NCBI RefSeq assembly: GCF_017309955.1
Contig: NZ_CP021247.1
Coordinates: 372,001 to 436,000, forward strand
DNA from: Novosphingobium sp. KA1
Lineage (GTDB): Bacteria; Pseudomonadota; Alphaproteobacteria; Sphingomonadales; Sphingomonadaceae
Direction: 5' to 3'
DNA: 64,000 nucleotides
Below the pieces are notes generated by a model that was given only the letters and a program-made list of their open reading frames with translations, had not been told where the DNA came from and made no database searches. Position 1 is the first letter of the stretch. Each line of letters begins with the position of its first letter. The translations under genes were made by a program, and so were the position numbers. Positions 53,471 to 62,553 of the stretch are shown here, in pieces.

Positions 53471-53989
53471 TCAATCTTGCACGGGCGCGATGGAGCCTGA
53501 TGTAAAGGATCGCCGCCAGCCGTCGCCTGCGACAATACGCCCGTTCTCGAAAGTGAACTTGACCGGAAAGACATGGGCCTGCCGGCTATCGAAAAATTCG
53601 ACGGTCAGTTCCTGTCTCGCGCAAGGGTCCTGCACGGGCGTCGGAATATAGTCCCAGTTCAGGAAGCGAAACGTATCGGCACGCATTTCCAGCGCCATCC
53701 GCCGGATCGCCGGAACGCCCTCGCCAAGCGGAACCCTCACATCGCCCCCTCCCAGGGAAAACGCCGCCTGCTCCCCCAGTAGGCGCTGCAACCTCGCGTT
53801 CGTTGCAGCGCTTTGCCTGCCGCCCGCGAGATTCATGGCCTCAACCGCTCTTTGTCCGAGCACATGCCAAAGATCGCCGATGTACGTTATCGATGGCAGA
53901 TCACATACCGGTCGCGCCGCTGCCGCCGCAAACGACGGCAGCGAAACCATGCAAGCCCAAAAGGCCAACGGGAAGGACAGTCTTCTCAT
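53471..53989 (-). CDS. Hypothetical secreted protein
   Basis: A 172-residue protein with signal peptide (about 1-26, PLAFWACMVSLPSFAAAA) and no recognised domain. It contains CDLPSITYIGDLWHVLGQRAVEAMN, LEMRADTFRFLNWDYIPTPVQDPCARQELTVEF and a C-terminal FENGRIVAGDGWRRS. The two cysteines may form a disulfide. ATG 53989 (MRRLSFP) is chosen because a signal peptide begins there. It converges with the gene at 52979. Confidence 0.6.
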   Translation of the reverse strand: MRRLSFPLAFWACMVSLPSFAAAAARPVCDLPSITYIGDLWHVLGQRAVEAMNLAGGRQSAATNARLQRLLGEQAAFSLGGGDVRVPLGEGVPAIRRMALEMRADTFRFLNWDYIPTPVQDPCARQELTVEFFDSRQAHVFPVKFTFENGRIVAGDGWRRSFTSGSIAPVQD

Positions 53990-54222
53990 CCGCTTACCAT
54001 GACCAGCGCCCGTCGTTTCGGCAATCCGCTCCTGTCCGGCCAACGCGGACTACCTGCTCTCCCCATGCGGCAGAAACACGCCTGCTGCGGCGCAGCAACA
54101 TTTCCTGACAAACGCGCACGATGGCCGAAAACGAGCGTCCATACCTTTCCTTCAAGCCCCGCGCCGCTCTCCCATCCCCCTTCGGGCGAGCGCGGGGCAC
54201 CCTGTTTGGAAAGGTGACGAGA

Positions 54223-54912
54223 GTGAACGAACTGATTGGACGCGTCTTCCACTTCGAGAAGACCATCTTCCCCGCCAGCAGCGAACTGTTCGGCAAGCTG
54301 ACGTCCGAAGGCCAGGAGCCCAAGGCGCTGATGATCTCCTGCGCCGATTCGCGCATCGTGCCCGAGCAGATCATGCAGGCCCAGCCCGGCGACCTCTTCG
54401 TCTGCCGCAACGCCGGCAACATCGTGCCCCCCTATTCGACCCAGAACGGCGGCGTGACCTCGACCGTGGAATATGCCGTCGCCGCTCTCGGCGTGCGCGA
54501 CATCATCGTCTGCGGCCACTCGGACTGCGGCGCGATGAAGGCGCTCAGCAACCCGGTCGGCCTCGAAGCCATGCCGAACGTCGCCGCATGGCTCAAGCAC
54601 GGCGCCGCTGCCGAGCACATCGTCAGCACCTGCCACAGCGACCTCGACGGCAAGGAGCGCGTGCGCGCCATCAGCCTCGAGAACATCATCGCCCAGATCG
54701 CCCACTTGCGCACCCACCCCTCGGTCGCCGCCGCCATCGCCCGCGGTGAAATGACCCTGCACGGCTGGTTCGTGGACATCCACGCAGGCCAGGTGCTCGG
54801 CCTCGACGGCGACACCGGCCAGTTCGTGCCGCTGCGCGAAGACAGCGCCCTGCCGGTGGCCCTCGCCGCCCGCACCCGCTTCGCCACCGAATATGCCGAG
54901 GCCGCAGAGTGA
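54223..54912 (+). CDS. Beta-class carbonic anhydrase
   Basis: A 229-residue beta carbonic anhydrase that interconverts CO2 and bicarbonate. Zinc ligands Cys40 (MISCADSR), His99 and Cys102 (CGHSDCG) are present with the Asp42-Arg44 dyad. GTG 54223 (VNELIGRVFHFEK) is preferred because GGAAAGG lies upstream and the protein then has family length; an upstream ATG (54121) would add a Pro-rich leader of 34 residues. Its stop overlaps the start of a SulP transporter (GTGA), so the two work together in bicarbonate supply. Confidence 0.93.
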   Translation: MNELIGRVFHFEKTIFPASSELFGKLTSEGQEPKALMISCADSRIVPEQIMQAQPGDLFVCRNAGNIVPPYSTQNGGVTSTVEYAVAALGVRDIIVCGHSDCGAMKALSNPVGLEAMPNVAAWLKHGAAAEHIVSTCHSDLDGKERVRAISLENIIAQIAHLRTHPSVAAAIARGEMTLHGWFVDIHAGQVLGLDGDTGQFVPLREDSALPVALAARTRFATEYAEAAE

Positions 54913-56438
54913 ACTCGGTATCCACCGAAAGAAGTGGGCTTTTTGCCCACTTCGGCCGGGACTTCACCGCGTCGATCGTGGTGTTCCTGGTCGCGATGCC
55001 GCTCTGCATGGGCATCGCCATCGCCTCCGGCGTGCCGCCTGAAAAGGGCCTCGTCACCGGCATCATCGGCGGTCTGGTCGTCGGCCTTCTGGCCGGCTCC
55101 CCGCTTCAGGTCAGCGGCCCCGCCGCTGGCCTTGCCGTCATTGTCTTCGAGTTCGTGCGCGAGCATGGCCTTGAAGCGCTCGGCCCCGTGCTGCTGCTGG
55201 CGGGCGTGCTGCAGATCGTTGCCGGCGTGCTGCGCCTCGGCGGCCTGTTCCGCGCGATCAGCCCGGCGGTGGTCCACGGCATGCTCGCCGGTATCGGCGC
55301 ACTGATCGTGATCGGCCAGTTCCACATCCTCTTCGACCAGAAGCCGATGTCGAGCGGGCTCGAAAACATGGCGATGATGCCCGCACGCATCCTCGGCCTC
55401 GATCCCACCAACATCGCCTCCACCGAACTGGCGCTGATGCTCGGCCTGCTGACCATCGGCGTGATGATCGGCTGGGAAAAGCTGCGCCCGAAGAACCTCG
55501 GCCTCGTGCCCGGTGCGCTGCTCGGCGTGATGGCGGCAACGCTCGTCGCCTGGGGCCTGGGCCTCGACGTGGCGCGCATCGCCGTGCCCGAATCGATCGG
55601 CGCCGCCTTCGCGCTGCCGACCTCCACCGCCTGGTTCGCCCCGCTCGCGCAGCCCGCGCTGCTTGTCGCCGCGCTTGCCATCGCCTTCATCGCCAGCGCC
55701 GAGACGCTGCTCTCGGCCGCCGCGGTCGACCGCATGCATGACGGCGTGCGCACGCACTACGACAAGGAACTGCGCGCACAGGGCATCGGCAACCTGCTCT
55801 GCGGCATTTTCGGCGCCCTGCCGATGACCGGCGTGATCGTGCGCAGCTCGGCCAACGTCCAGGCCGGTGCCAAGACCCGTCTCTCGACGATCCTGCACGG
55901 CGTCTGGATCCTCGGCTTCATCGCCCTGCTGCCCTGGCTGCTGCGCGAAGTGCCGATGGCGGCGCTGGGCGGCGTGCTGGTCGTGACCGGCTGGAAGCTC
56001 GTGAACCTCAGCCACGTGCGTCACCTGTTCCACGCCTACGGCGCGTTCCCCGCCGTGATCTGGGCGGCGACTTTCGTGCTGGTGGTAACGACCGACCTGC
56101 TCACCGGCGTGCTGGCGGGCCTCGCCCTGACGCTGGTGGAACTGCTGCCCCATGCCAGGAACCTGCGCCTCAAGGTGCAGGAGCACGACAACGACGAGCA
56201 CACCCGCCTCGAACTGGGCGGCGGCGCCACGTTCCTGGGCCTCACCCGCCTCAACGCGGTGCTGGAGAAGCAGCCCCACCACAAGCCGGTCCACCTCGAC
56301 CTGCACAAGGTGAAGGTGATGGATCACACCACCGCGGAAACCATCCGCGAATGGCTCGGTCGCCGCCGCCAGAGCGGGCAGACCGATACCGTGACCGGCC
56401 CGGAAGCCATCCTGCGCCCGTTGCCGATCGCAGCCTGA
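54909..56438 (+). CDS. SulP family anion (probably bicarbonate) transporter
   Basis: A 509-residue SulP transporter. About 11-12 membrane helices run to residue 420: GRDFTASIVVFLVAMPLCMGIAIASG, GLVVGLLAGSPLQVSGPAAGLAVIV, QGIGNLLCGIFGALPMTGVIVRSSANVQAGAKTR are conserved segments. A C-terminal STAS-like domain follows (about 425-495, HHKPVHLDLHKVKVMDHTTAE). Coupling to carbonic anhydrase through a 4-base overlap favours a BicA-like bicarbonate or sodium-coupled role over sulfate, but this is inference. It starts with GTG 54909. A strong terminator follows. Confidence 0.9.
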   Translation: MNSVSTERSGLFAHFGRDFTASIVVFLVAMPLCMGIAIASGVPPEKGLVTGIIGGLVVGLLAGSPLQVSGPAAGLAVIVFEFVREHGLEALGPVLLLAGVLQIVAGVLRLGGLFRAISPAVVHGMLAGIGALIVIGQFHILFDQKPMSSGLENMAMMPARILGLDPTNIASTELALMLGLLTIGVMIGWEKLRPKNLGLVPGALLGVMAATLVAWGLGLDVARIAVPESIGAAFALPTSTAWFAPLAQPALLVAALAIAFIASAETLLSAAAVDRMHDGVRTHYDKELRAQGIGNLLCGIFGALPMTGVIVRSSANVQAGAKTRLSTILHGVWILGFIALLPWLLREVPMAALGGVLVVTGWKLVNLSHVRHLFHAYGAFPAVIWAATFVLVVTTDLLTGVLAGLALTLVELLPHARNLRLKVQEHDNDEHTRLELGGGATFLGLTRLNAVLEKQPHHKPVHLDLHKVKVMDHTTAETIREWLGRRRQSGQTDTVTGPEAILRPLPIAA

Positions 56439-56495
56439 TGGCCTGACCATCTGACCAGACAGAGCGGCGAACACCCTCACGTTCGCCTTTCCCCT

Positions 56496-56535
56496 GCCGG
56501 GCGGCCCTTCCCATTCGGGCCGCCCGGCTTTTCTT
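56496..56535 (+). terminator. Terminator after the carbonic anhydrase/SulP unit
   Basis: GCCGGGCGGCCC (56496-56507) pairs with GGGCCGCCCGGC (56517-56528), followed by TTTTCTTT. A strong intrinsic terminator 58 bases after the stop. The gap 56439-56734 holds no further gene. Confidence 0.9.
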
Positions 56536-56734
56536 TATGGAACGCACCCGCATGCGGCGCCTGATCGCCCCTGCGGACGCTGGAAACATTTTGTCACAGG
56601 CTGGCAAGCAAGCGGACAAGCCCGATCCGTAAGCAGGAGGTTCCGGCAGAAATGGGCCCGCCACGCACGCAGGGCACGACTGCCGGACGCAGGAAGGAAC
56701 GCGCAACAAATCGAAACATGAGGGCGTTCCGATT

Positions 56735-57577
56735 ATGAATTTCCGTCTTGCCACCGGCCTCCTGGGCCTTGCTACCGCCATGCTTGCAACGCCTGCGATG
56801 GCGCAGGAAGAAGCACCGGGACCGATCACCGTCTCGGGCAGCGTGGGGCTGACCACCGACTACCGTTTCCGCGGCGTCTCGCAGACCGACAAGGAAATGG
56901 CCGTGCAAGGCGGCGTGACCGTCACCCATGAAAGCGGCTTCTACGTCGCCACCTGGGCCTCCAACCTTTCCGGCTGGGGCACCTTCGGCGGCTCGAACAT
57001 GGAACTCGACCTTGTCGGCGGCTACTCGACCGAGATCAGCAGCGGCCTCAAGCTCGACGTCGGCCTGACCTGGTACATGTATCCGGGCGGCGCCAGCGAC
57101 ACCGACTTCGCCGAACCCTACGTCAAGCTTTCGGGCGACCTCGGCCCGGCCAGCGTGCTGGTCGGCGTGGCCTATGCGCCCAAGCAGCAGGCGCTCGGCA
57201 AAGTCTACGCCAGCGGCGCGGACTATCTCGACGGTATCGGCAACCCCGGCGCCAAGACCGACAACTTCTACATGTGGAGCGACGCCAGCGCCGGCATCCC
57301 CAACACTCCCGTCACCGTGAAGGGCCACATCGGCTACTCGAACGGCAACTCGGGCCTTGGGCCCAACGGCACCAGCGTCGCGCCGACCGGCGAATATGTC
57401 GACTGGCTGCTCGGCGCCGACCTGGCGCTCGGCCCGGTGACGCTGGGCGTCGCTTATGTCGACACCGACATCTCGAAGTCGGAATCGGCCTACCTGCAGC
57501 CGAACTTCTCCTCGACCAAGAACGGCAAGACGATCGCCGGTTCGACCGTGCTGTTCTCGCTCACCGCCGGTTTCTGA
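56735..57577 (+). CDS. TorF family putative porin
   Basis: A 280-residue outer-membrane beta-barrel of the TorF/TIGR02001 type. Signal peptide 1-23 (ending PAMAQ). The family opening ITVSGSVGLTTDYRFRGVSQTDKEMAVQGGVTVTHESGFYVATWASN is present, followed by EISSGLKLDVGLTWYMYPG, TFGGSNMELDLVGGYS, and the terminal FSLTAGF with final Phe. Substrate unknown; the family is widespread in proteobacteria and often of unassigned function. It starts at ATG 56735; GATT sits upstream. Confidence 0.9.
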   Translation: MNFRLATGLLGLATAMLATPAMAQEEAPGPITVSGSVGLTTDYRFRGVSQTDKEMAVQGGVTVTHESGFYVATWASNLSGWGTFGGSNMELDLVGGYSTEISSGLKLDVGLTWYMYPGGASDTDFAEPYVKLSGDLGPASVLVGVAYAPKQQALGKVYASGADYLDGIGNPGAKTDNFYMWSDASAGIPNTPVTVKGHIGYSNGNSGLGPNGTSVAPTGEYVDWLLGADLALGPVTLGVAYVDTDISKSESAYLQPNFSSTKNGKTIAGSTVLFSLTAGF

Positions 57578-57590
57578 TCGATCCCGCAGC

Positions 57591-57618
57591 GACACCGCCC
57601 CGACGGGCGGTGTCGTTC
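57591..57618 (+). terminator. Hairpin after the TorF porin
   Basis: Perfect 10-base stem GACACCGCCC / GGGCGGTGTC with loop CGAC, 14 bases after the stop. The trailing T tract is weak (GTTC), so termination may be partial. Confidence 0.65.
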
Positions 57619-57704
57619 ACAGGCAAGCGGAAGGCCCCCGCGCCCTCCTGCCCCCTGCCGGCGCTTCCTTCAGCAACCGATGGCATTTGCCCGGTGAGCG
57701 CCTA

Positions 57705-57968
57705 GGTCGTAAACTCATAAACGGCACCATCGAGGTTTGAGGCAAAATGGCTCAGCGTCAGGAGGGAAGGCGCTGGAATATGTCGATATTTCAAGACTTC
57801 CCGACGCAGCGCTGGGCCATTTTGGTCAAACCCCGAAGGGGCGCCCAAATGGCTTCCATCTCGAACCGAAGCTGCCTTGGACGGGCAACCAGCCCGCCCG
57901 GCGGCAACTTCGGCCCGAGCTGTTCGCCATTTGGGCGCCTCGATGGCGGCGTTTATGAGTTTACGACC
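57705..57968. mobile_element. 264-bp cloverleaf MITE-like element, copy 2 (inverted)
   Basis: Terminal repeats of 31 bases (GGTCGTAAACTCATAAACGG at left, 2 mismatches to the right end) are flanked by TA (57703-57704 and 57969-57970). Length is exactly 264, as in the copy at 34535, which it matches at about 96% in opposite orientation (11 differences by my count). The central hairpin is CCCCGAAGGGG, where copy 1 has the compensated TCCC/GGGA pair. A 74-residue frame crosses it on the plus strand. It lies between the porin hairpin and the phosphatase start, 13 bases from the latter. The 404-base gap 57578-57981 is otherwise empty. Confidence 0.88.
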
Positions 57969-57981
57969 TAATATAATCGGC

Positions 57982-58821
57982 ATGCGCCGTTTCTTCCGGC
58001 CTTCGCGTCCCGCCGAGGACCACCACCCGGACGCGCCGGGGCAGAGCGCCGCGCCGCCCGCATCCCTGCCTCCACCATCGCCATCGGCCGATCCCTTCCG
58101 CGACCGGCGCATTCCTCCCGGAAAACGCATCTACGCGATTGGCGACATCCACGGCTGTGCCGACCCGTTCGAGCGCCTGATCGACATGATCGCCCGCGAT
58201 GCGCGCGGCCTTTCCTGCCGCGAGACCGCAATCGTGCTGCTGGGAGACTTAGTCGACCGCGGCCCCGACAGCGCCCGCGTGCTCGATCTCGTGAAGCTCC
58301 TGCAGGACAGCGCGCTGGAAGTCCACGCGATCATGGGCAACCACGAGGAAGTCCTGCTCGAACTGCTCGACCACCCGACCGAGGAGGTTGCGCGGTTCTT
58401 TGCCCGCATCGGCGGGCGCGAGACATTGGCCAGCTACGGTGTGGCGCTTCCCGGCTCCGGGGACGAAACCCACGCCATCATCGAGGGGGTCGGCGCCATT
58501 CCCGCAGAACACCGCGCACTGCTGCGCGGGCTATGCGCCTGTGCCGAGTTCGGCGACATGTTTTTCACCCATGCCGGCATCGACCCGGCGTTGGCGCTTG
58601 GCGATCAGGACGCCGCCACCATGCGCTGGATTCGCGAACCCTTCATCGGCTCGCAGCAGCGCTTCGAGAAGCTGGTCGTGCACGGGCACACGATCACGCC
58701 GGCAATCGACCTGGCACCGGGACGGGTCGGCATCGACACCGGCGCCTTCCGGACCGGCGTGCTCACCGCGCTGGTGCTCGAGGACGACCGCCACTGGAGC
58801 CTCCAGACCGGCATTGCGTGA
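57982..58821 (+). CDS. Calcineurin-like metallophosphoesterase (PPP-type serine/threonine phosphatase)
   Basis: A 279-residue phosphoesterase. The core carries the PPP metal motifs: YAIGDIHGC (GDxHG), LLGDLVDRGPDS (GDxVDRG), MGNHEE (GNHE), FFTHAGID and VHGHTITP. The first 45 residues are Pro-Ser-rich and disordered. It is similar to bacterial PrpA/PrpB-like phosphatases that act on phosphoproteins or diadenosine polyphosphates. ATG 57982 has no visible ribosome-binding site, and TATAAT lies at 57972-57977, so a leaderless transcript is possible. The inserted element ends 13 bases before this start, which may have displaced earlier upstream signals. Confidence 0.85.
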   Translation: MRRFFRPSRPAEDHHPDAPGQSAAPPASLPPPSPSADPFRDRRIPPGKRIYAIGDIHGCADPFERLIDMIARDARGLSCRETAIVLLGDLVDRGPDSARVLDLVKLLQDSALEVHAIMGNHEEVLLELLDHPTEEVARFFARIGGRETLASYGVALPGSGDETHAIIEGVGAIPAEHRALLRGLCACAEFGDMFFTHAGIDPALALGDQDAATMRWIREPFIGSQQRFEKLVVHGHTITPAIDLAPGRVGIDTGAFRTGVLTALVLEDDRHWSLQTGIA

Positions 58822-58824
58822 CGG

Positions 58825-59139
58825 TCAGCGATCTCCCCTCCCTGCCCGCCGCGCCCGCCGCAGGACACTGCGCAGCGCCAGCACCGGATAGGCCCCGAAG
58901 GCACAGCCGATGCAGCCGTAGAGTATGAAAAAGCCAAAGTCGGCAAGCAGGTTCGCGGCGCCCAATTCGCCGATGCCCCGCCAGTCGATCAGGAGCACAA
59001 GATCGGCAATGACCGCGAGGACCACGGCGATGGCGACCAGTTTGCGCGGCAATGTGCCCCGCACCGCGACAAAAACCAGCGCGCTGCCAAATCCCACGCA
59101 GAGCGACAGGAAGGCGGCCAGGATATAGGTGAAGTCCAT
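58825..59139 (-). CDS. Hypothetical small membrane protein
   Basis: A 104-residue protein with three hydrophobic helices: about 5-27 (ILAAFLSLCVGFGSALVFVAV), 35-52 (AIAVVLAVIADLVLLID), 60-88 (LLADFGFFILYGCIGCAFGAYPVLAL), then a basic tail. Not recognised. It converges on the phosphatase gene with a 3-base gap. AGGAG lies about 7 bases before ATG 59139, supporting the start. Confidence 0.65.
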   Translation of the reverse strand: MDFTYILAAFLSLCVGFGSALVFVAVRGTLPRKLVAIAVVLAVIADLVLLIDWRGIGELGAANLLADFGFFILYGCIGCAFGAYPVLALRSVLRRARRAGRGDR

Positions 59140-59216
59140 CGAGATCTCCTTCCCACCGCCCTACCGCCGCCGACGCCGCAGATCCACCCGCCTGCACGAA
59201 ACAGGCCAAGGCGCGA

Positions 59217-61178
59217 TCAGGCATATTCCTCCAGGATCGCCGGTTTCACCCGGAAATGAAGCGCGCCGGCATGGAGGAAGGCCCGCGCCGTCCAGCGCCG
59301 GGAGGCGTCGGTGCCGGGTATCGTCAGCAGTGCCATCGCCGCCGAGAGGACCAGCTTGGCCCCGGCAGTGGCGACCAGCTTGCGATAGCGGACGGGCTCG
59401 AACTCCCGGCACAGCAGCCCATGGACCTGGCCCGAGCGATATTTGCGCCGCCGCACCCAGGCCATCGTCGCCCGCTGGGCCGGGACCGTCTCGTAGACGA
59501 CGGAGGCCGGTCGGTAGACGATGGAACCCCCGGCCTCGGCCATCTGCCGGAAAAACAGGGTATCCTCGCCCCCGGTGCGGCCCAGTCCCTCACGAAACCG
59601 CAAGTTCGTCCCGCGCACGAAATCCACGTCGATCAAGGCGTTGGATGTATAGGCATTGTCCGGTCGGCCGGTGATACGGTTGGAATGGAAATCGCAGCGC
59701 GCCGCCCAGCCCGGCAGTTCGGCGGGATAGACCGCCCGGCTCTGTCCGATCACCGCGTGATGCCCCTCATGCCCGGCCAGCAACATCGCCAGCCAGGCGG
59801 GATCGGCCACCTCGTCATCGTCGATGAAGGCCGCCCAGCGCGTCGTCACGGCATCGAGGGCGGCATTGCGGGCGATCGAGATGTTGCGCGCCGGGGCATG
59901 GACATAGGCGAGCGGCAAGCCGTACCCTGCGGCGAACCGCCCGACAGCAGCGCGCAGATCGTCCCCATCGTCGTTGTCGACCACCACGACATTCACCGCG
60001 CGCCCGTCCAGAGCGGACAGTCCCAGGAAGGACGTCAGCGTCTCGAACAGCGAGTCCCGGCGGAACGTGCAGACGCAGATCGTTACCGCTTCCAGCCCGC
60101 AGGCCGTTGCTTGCCCATCGGGATCGACGACCAGCGGCACCGGCGGGGCAGGCAAGCGATCCGGCCTTGACCGCAGCCGCAGCCATTCCGCCACAAAGCC
60201 GAACCCCCAGCCCGCGTGCATCGCCAGTGCCGCGCCGCCGGCCCCCATCGCGCAAGGCACCCGCGACCGCAGCCCCAGTCCCGCGCCTGCGGCAAGCGTC
60301 GCCCCGATCCAGACCATCGCCGGCAATGCCAGCGCCAGTGCCCAAGGATGCAGCGCCGCCAGCAAAAGCCCGAACGGTGCCAGCAGGATCGCCGGCACGA
60401 CCCCCAGCGGCAGGATCTGGCGCAGCTTCATCCGGTCCGGATGCCGTGCCAGATTGCGCGCCCGCCCCCGCCCGTAATTGCGATACTGGCGCAGCAAGGG
60501 CCGCAGCGAAGCGCGCGGATAATACGTGATCGCCGCCGAGGGCTCCAGCCAGATGCGCGCGCCCCGATCGCGCAGGCGGCGGTCGAGTTCGGCATCCTCG
60601 TTGTGCGAAAAGGCCTCGTCGTAACCGCCCGCGGCGAGGAAGCGCATGAGATCGAACAGGGCATGGTGACCGTGGTCGACCCAGCGCCCTTCGCCAAGGT
60701 GGCGATGGGGCGATCCCCCGGTACCCAGCACCGAGTTCTGCGCCGCCGCCGCTGCGACCTGGAAACATCCGTTCCCGCGCGACACCATCGGTACGCTGAC
60801 CGCATCCGCCCCTTTCGCCGCCGCCGCCGTCTTGAGACGGTCGACATAGCCCGCCGGATAGTCGCAATGCGCATCGACCCGCACCAGCCAGCGCCGCCCG
60901 GCGCCAAAGCGCCGCGCCGCCAGATTGACTCCGGCGCTCTGTATCCGCTGCGGATTGTCGAGCAGATGCAGATTGGCGTGGCGGCGTGCGCGTTCCGCCA
61001 CGATGGCCCGGCTGGCATCGGCGCTGCCGCCATCGGCCACCACGACCAGCGCCCCGCGCGCATCGCGCAGCAAGGCGTCGAGCAGGCCGGGCAGATGCTC
61101 CTGCTCGTTCAGGCATGGAACCACGACCAGCACATCGGCATGCGCATCATCGAACGGAAAGGAACGCGGCTCAGTCAT
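59217..61178 (-). CDS. Tandem GT2 glycosyltransferase (ExoA-like plus ExoM-like)
   Basis: A 653-residue protein with two GT-A glycosyltransferase domains. Domain 1 (about 10-250): VLVVVPCLNEQEHLPGLLDAL, VVADGGSADASRAIV, RVDAHCDYP as the D-x-D region, then two or three membrane helices (about 252-335), as in ExoA. Domain 2 (about 370-600): AVTICVCTFRRDSLFETL, VVVVDNDDGDD, AAFIDDDEVADPAWLA and GRTGGEDTLFFRQM, as in ExoM-type enzymes. This fusion would add two sugars in exopolysaccharide synthesis. The end of the next gene overlaps its start by 8 bases, so they form an operon. Confidence 0.85.
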   Translation of the reverse strand: MTEPRSFPFDDAHADVLVVVPCLNEQEHLPGLLDALLRDARGALVVVADGGSADASRAIVAERARRHANLHLLDNPQRIQSAGVNLAARRFGAGRRWLVRVDAHCDYPAGYVDRLKTAAAAKGADAVSVPMVSRGNGCFQVAAAAAQNSVLGTGGSPHRHLGEGRWVDHGHHALFDLMRFLAAGGYDEAFSHNEDAELDRRLRDRGARIWLEPSAAITYYPRASLRPLLRQYRNYGRGRARNLARHPDRMKLRQILPLGVVPAILLAPFGLLLAALHPWALALALPAMVWIGATLAAGAGLGLRSRVPCAMGAGGAALAMHAGWGFGFVAEWLRLRSRPDRLPAPPVPLVVDPDGQATACGLEAVTICVCTFRRDSLFETLTSFLGLSALDGRAVNVVVVDNDDGDDLRAAVGRFAAGYGLPLAYVHAPARNISIARNAALDAVTTRWAAFIDDDEVADPAWLAMLLAGHEGHHAVIGQSRAVYPAELPGWAARCDFHSNRITGRPDNAYTSNALIDVDFVRGTNLRFREGLGRTGGEDTLFFRQMAEAGGSIVYRPASVVYETVPAQRATMAWVRRRKYRSGQVHGLLCREFEPVRYRKLVATAGAKLVLSAAMALLTIPGTDASRRWTARAFLHAGALHFRVKPAILEEYA

Positions 61179-62388
61179 GGGCCGCCCCCATCACTTGCGC
61201 GACGATGGCCTTGCGCTCCCGCTCCGTCTGGAACAGTGCCTCCATCGGCAGCGCCGCCACCGCACGGCGCCATGCCTCAAACCGCGCCCCCGCAGCCTCC
61301 AGCAGACGCTGCGGCAATTCCGCCTCCGGCGCATCGACCAGCAGGCCGACGCCGTGACGCTCCAGCCAGCGCCCCGTCTCGACCCGGCGCAAGGCGATCG
61401 GCACGGCCCCGTGCGCCAGCCCCTCGTAGAGCCGGTTGGGCAGCAACCATTCGGAATTGAGCCCCTCTTCGAAATAGTCGATCGCCCAGATGTAATCGAC
61501 CTCGGCATAGAGATCGGGAAGCTGCGCGGGCGTGTAGGGCCCGAGGTAGCGCAAGCCGGGACAGGCCCTCACCTGCTCGGCAAAGTCGGGGAATTCGGCC
61601 GGGCTGGGGATCCCGGCAATCAGCACCTCCACCCGGGCGCCACTGACCGCCGCCGGCCCCGGGACATCGGCCCTGGCGATGCGTGCCAGTTCGGCCAGAG
61701 TCCGGCGGCAGCGCAGCATGCCGAACCAACCGATGACAACACGGGGGGAAGCCTGCGCGTGCGCCCCGGCATGTGTCTCGGCACTGCCTCGGGGCTCGGC
61801 CTCGGCGCGGGTCTCTCCGCCTCGCCGTGCCGCGCGCTGGGTGATCGGCACCTTGTTTTCGACCAGCAGGACCGCCTTGTCATGCCCCTGCCGAGCCGAG
61901 AAATACTCGTGCGCAAAAGCCGGGGAACTCACCAGGACCAGGTCGGCACGGCGCAGCAGCTTGCGCTCGATCCACCGCATCAGCCGGGATTTGCATCCGG
62001 AACCGAGCATTAATCGGTGAATGTCCAGACACTCGTAAACCAGCCGCTGCCCGCGACGGCGCACCCGCCATGCCAGCACCAGCATTTCCAGGTTGCGCGC
62101 CACAAGAACCCGCGCGCCGTCGCAGGTTCGCTGAACGAGCCGGGGCGCGAGCAGGTTGCCGAGAACCCGGAGCGCCCGCTGCATGAGCCGGGCGTCGGCG
62201 GTTTTTCCAAAGTCGACGATCTCGTCCGGACTGCCGCCGGGCGGCGCCGCGTCCCCCCGCCGGAAGCCACCGAGCCTGACCGCGAGGCCTTCCTCCCGGA
62301 ACATCGCCACGCGTCGCCGGACGGCGGCATCGTTCACGTCGTGTCCGAGATAGGCGACCGTAGCCGGCGAATATTGCTCCAATCTCAT
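61171..62388 (-). CDS. Glycosyltransferase, GT4-like, exopolysaccharide cluster
   Basis: A 405-residue glycosyltransferase with a GT-B appearance. Visible blocks: ATVAYLGHDVNDAAVRRRVAMFREEGLAV at the start, RVLVARNLEMLVLA, YECLDIHRLMLG, GWFGMLRCRRTLAELA and WAIDYFEEGLNSEWLLPNRLYEGLAHGAVPIAL, the last similar to the C-terminal donor motif (E at the L-YEG-LAHGA position). It is similar in outline to ExoL-like enzymes. A low-complexity Glu-Ala-His stretch interrupts at about 190-212. Donor and acceptor are unknown. Confidence 0.78.
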   Translation of the reverse strand: MRLEQYSPATVAYLGHDVNDAAVRRRVAMFREEGLAVRLGGFRRGDAAPPGGSPDEIVDFGKTADARLMQRALRVLGNLLAPRLVQRTCDGARVLVARNLEMLVLAWRVRRRGQRLVYECLDIHRLMLGSGCKSRLMRWIERKLLRRADLVLVSSPAFAHEYFSARQGHDKAVLLVENKVPITQRAARRGGETRAEAEPRGSAETHAGAHAQASPRVVIGWFGMLRCRRTLAELARIARADVPGPAAVSGARVEVLIAGIPSPAEFPDFAEQVRACPGLRYLGPYTPAQLPDLYAEVDYIWAIDYFEEGLNSEWLLPNRLYEGLAHGAVPIALRRVETGRWLERHGVGLLVDAPEAELPQRLLEAAGARFEAWRRAVAALPMEALFQTERERKAIVAQVMGAAHD

Positions 62389-62553
62389 GCGAATATCCCG
62401 AAATCTACTCTCAATCCGATGAAAATCCTGTTCCCCGTCAAATCTCAGACAGGCATTGTACGGATGTCATCAGATCGAATTGAACTTCGGAATTATTTAA
62501 TTCCCATCCCTCAAAGGCATCAATTCGAACTTCATCTGTTTTGGAGGAACATC

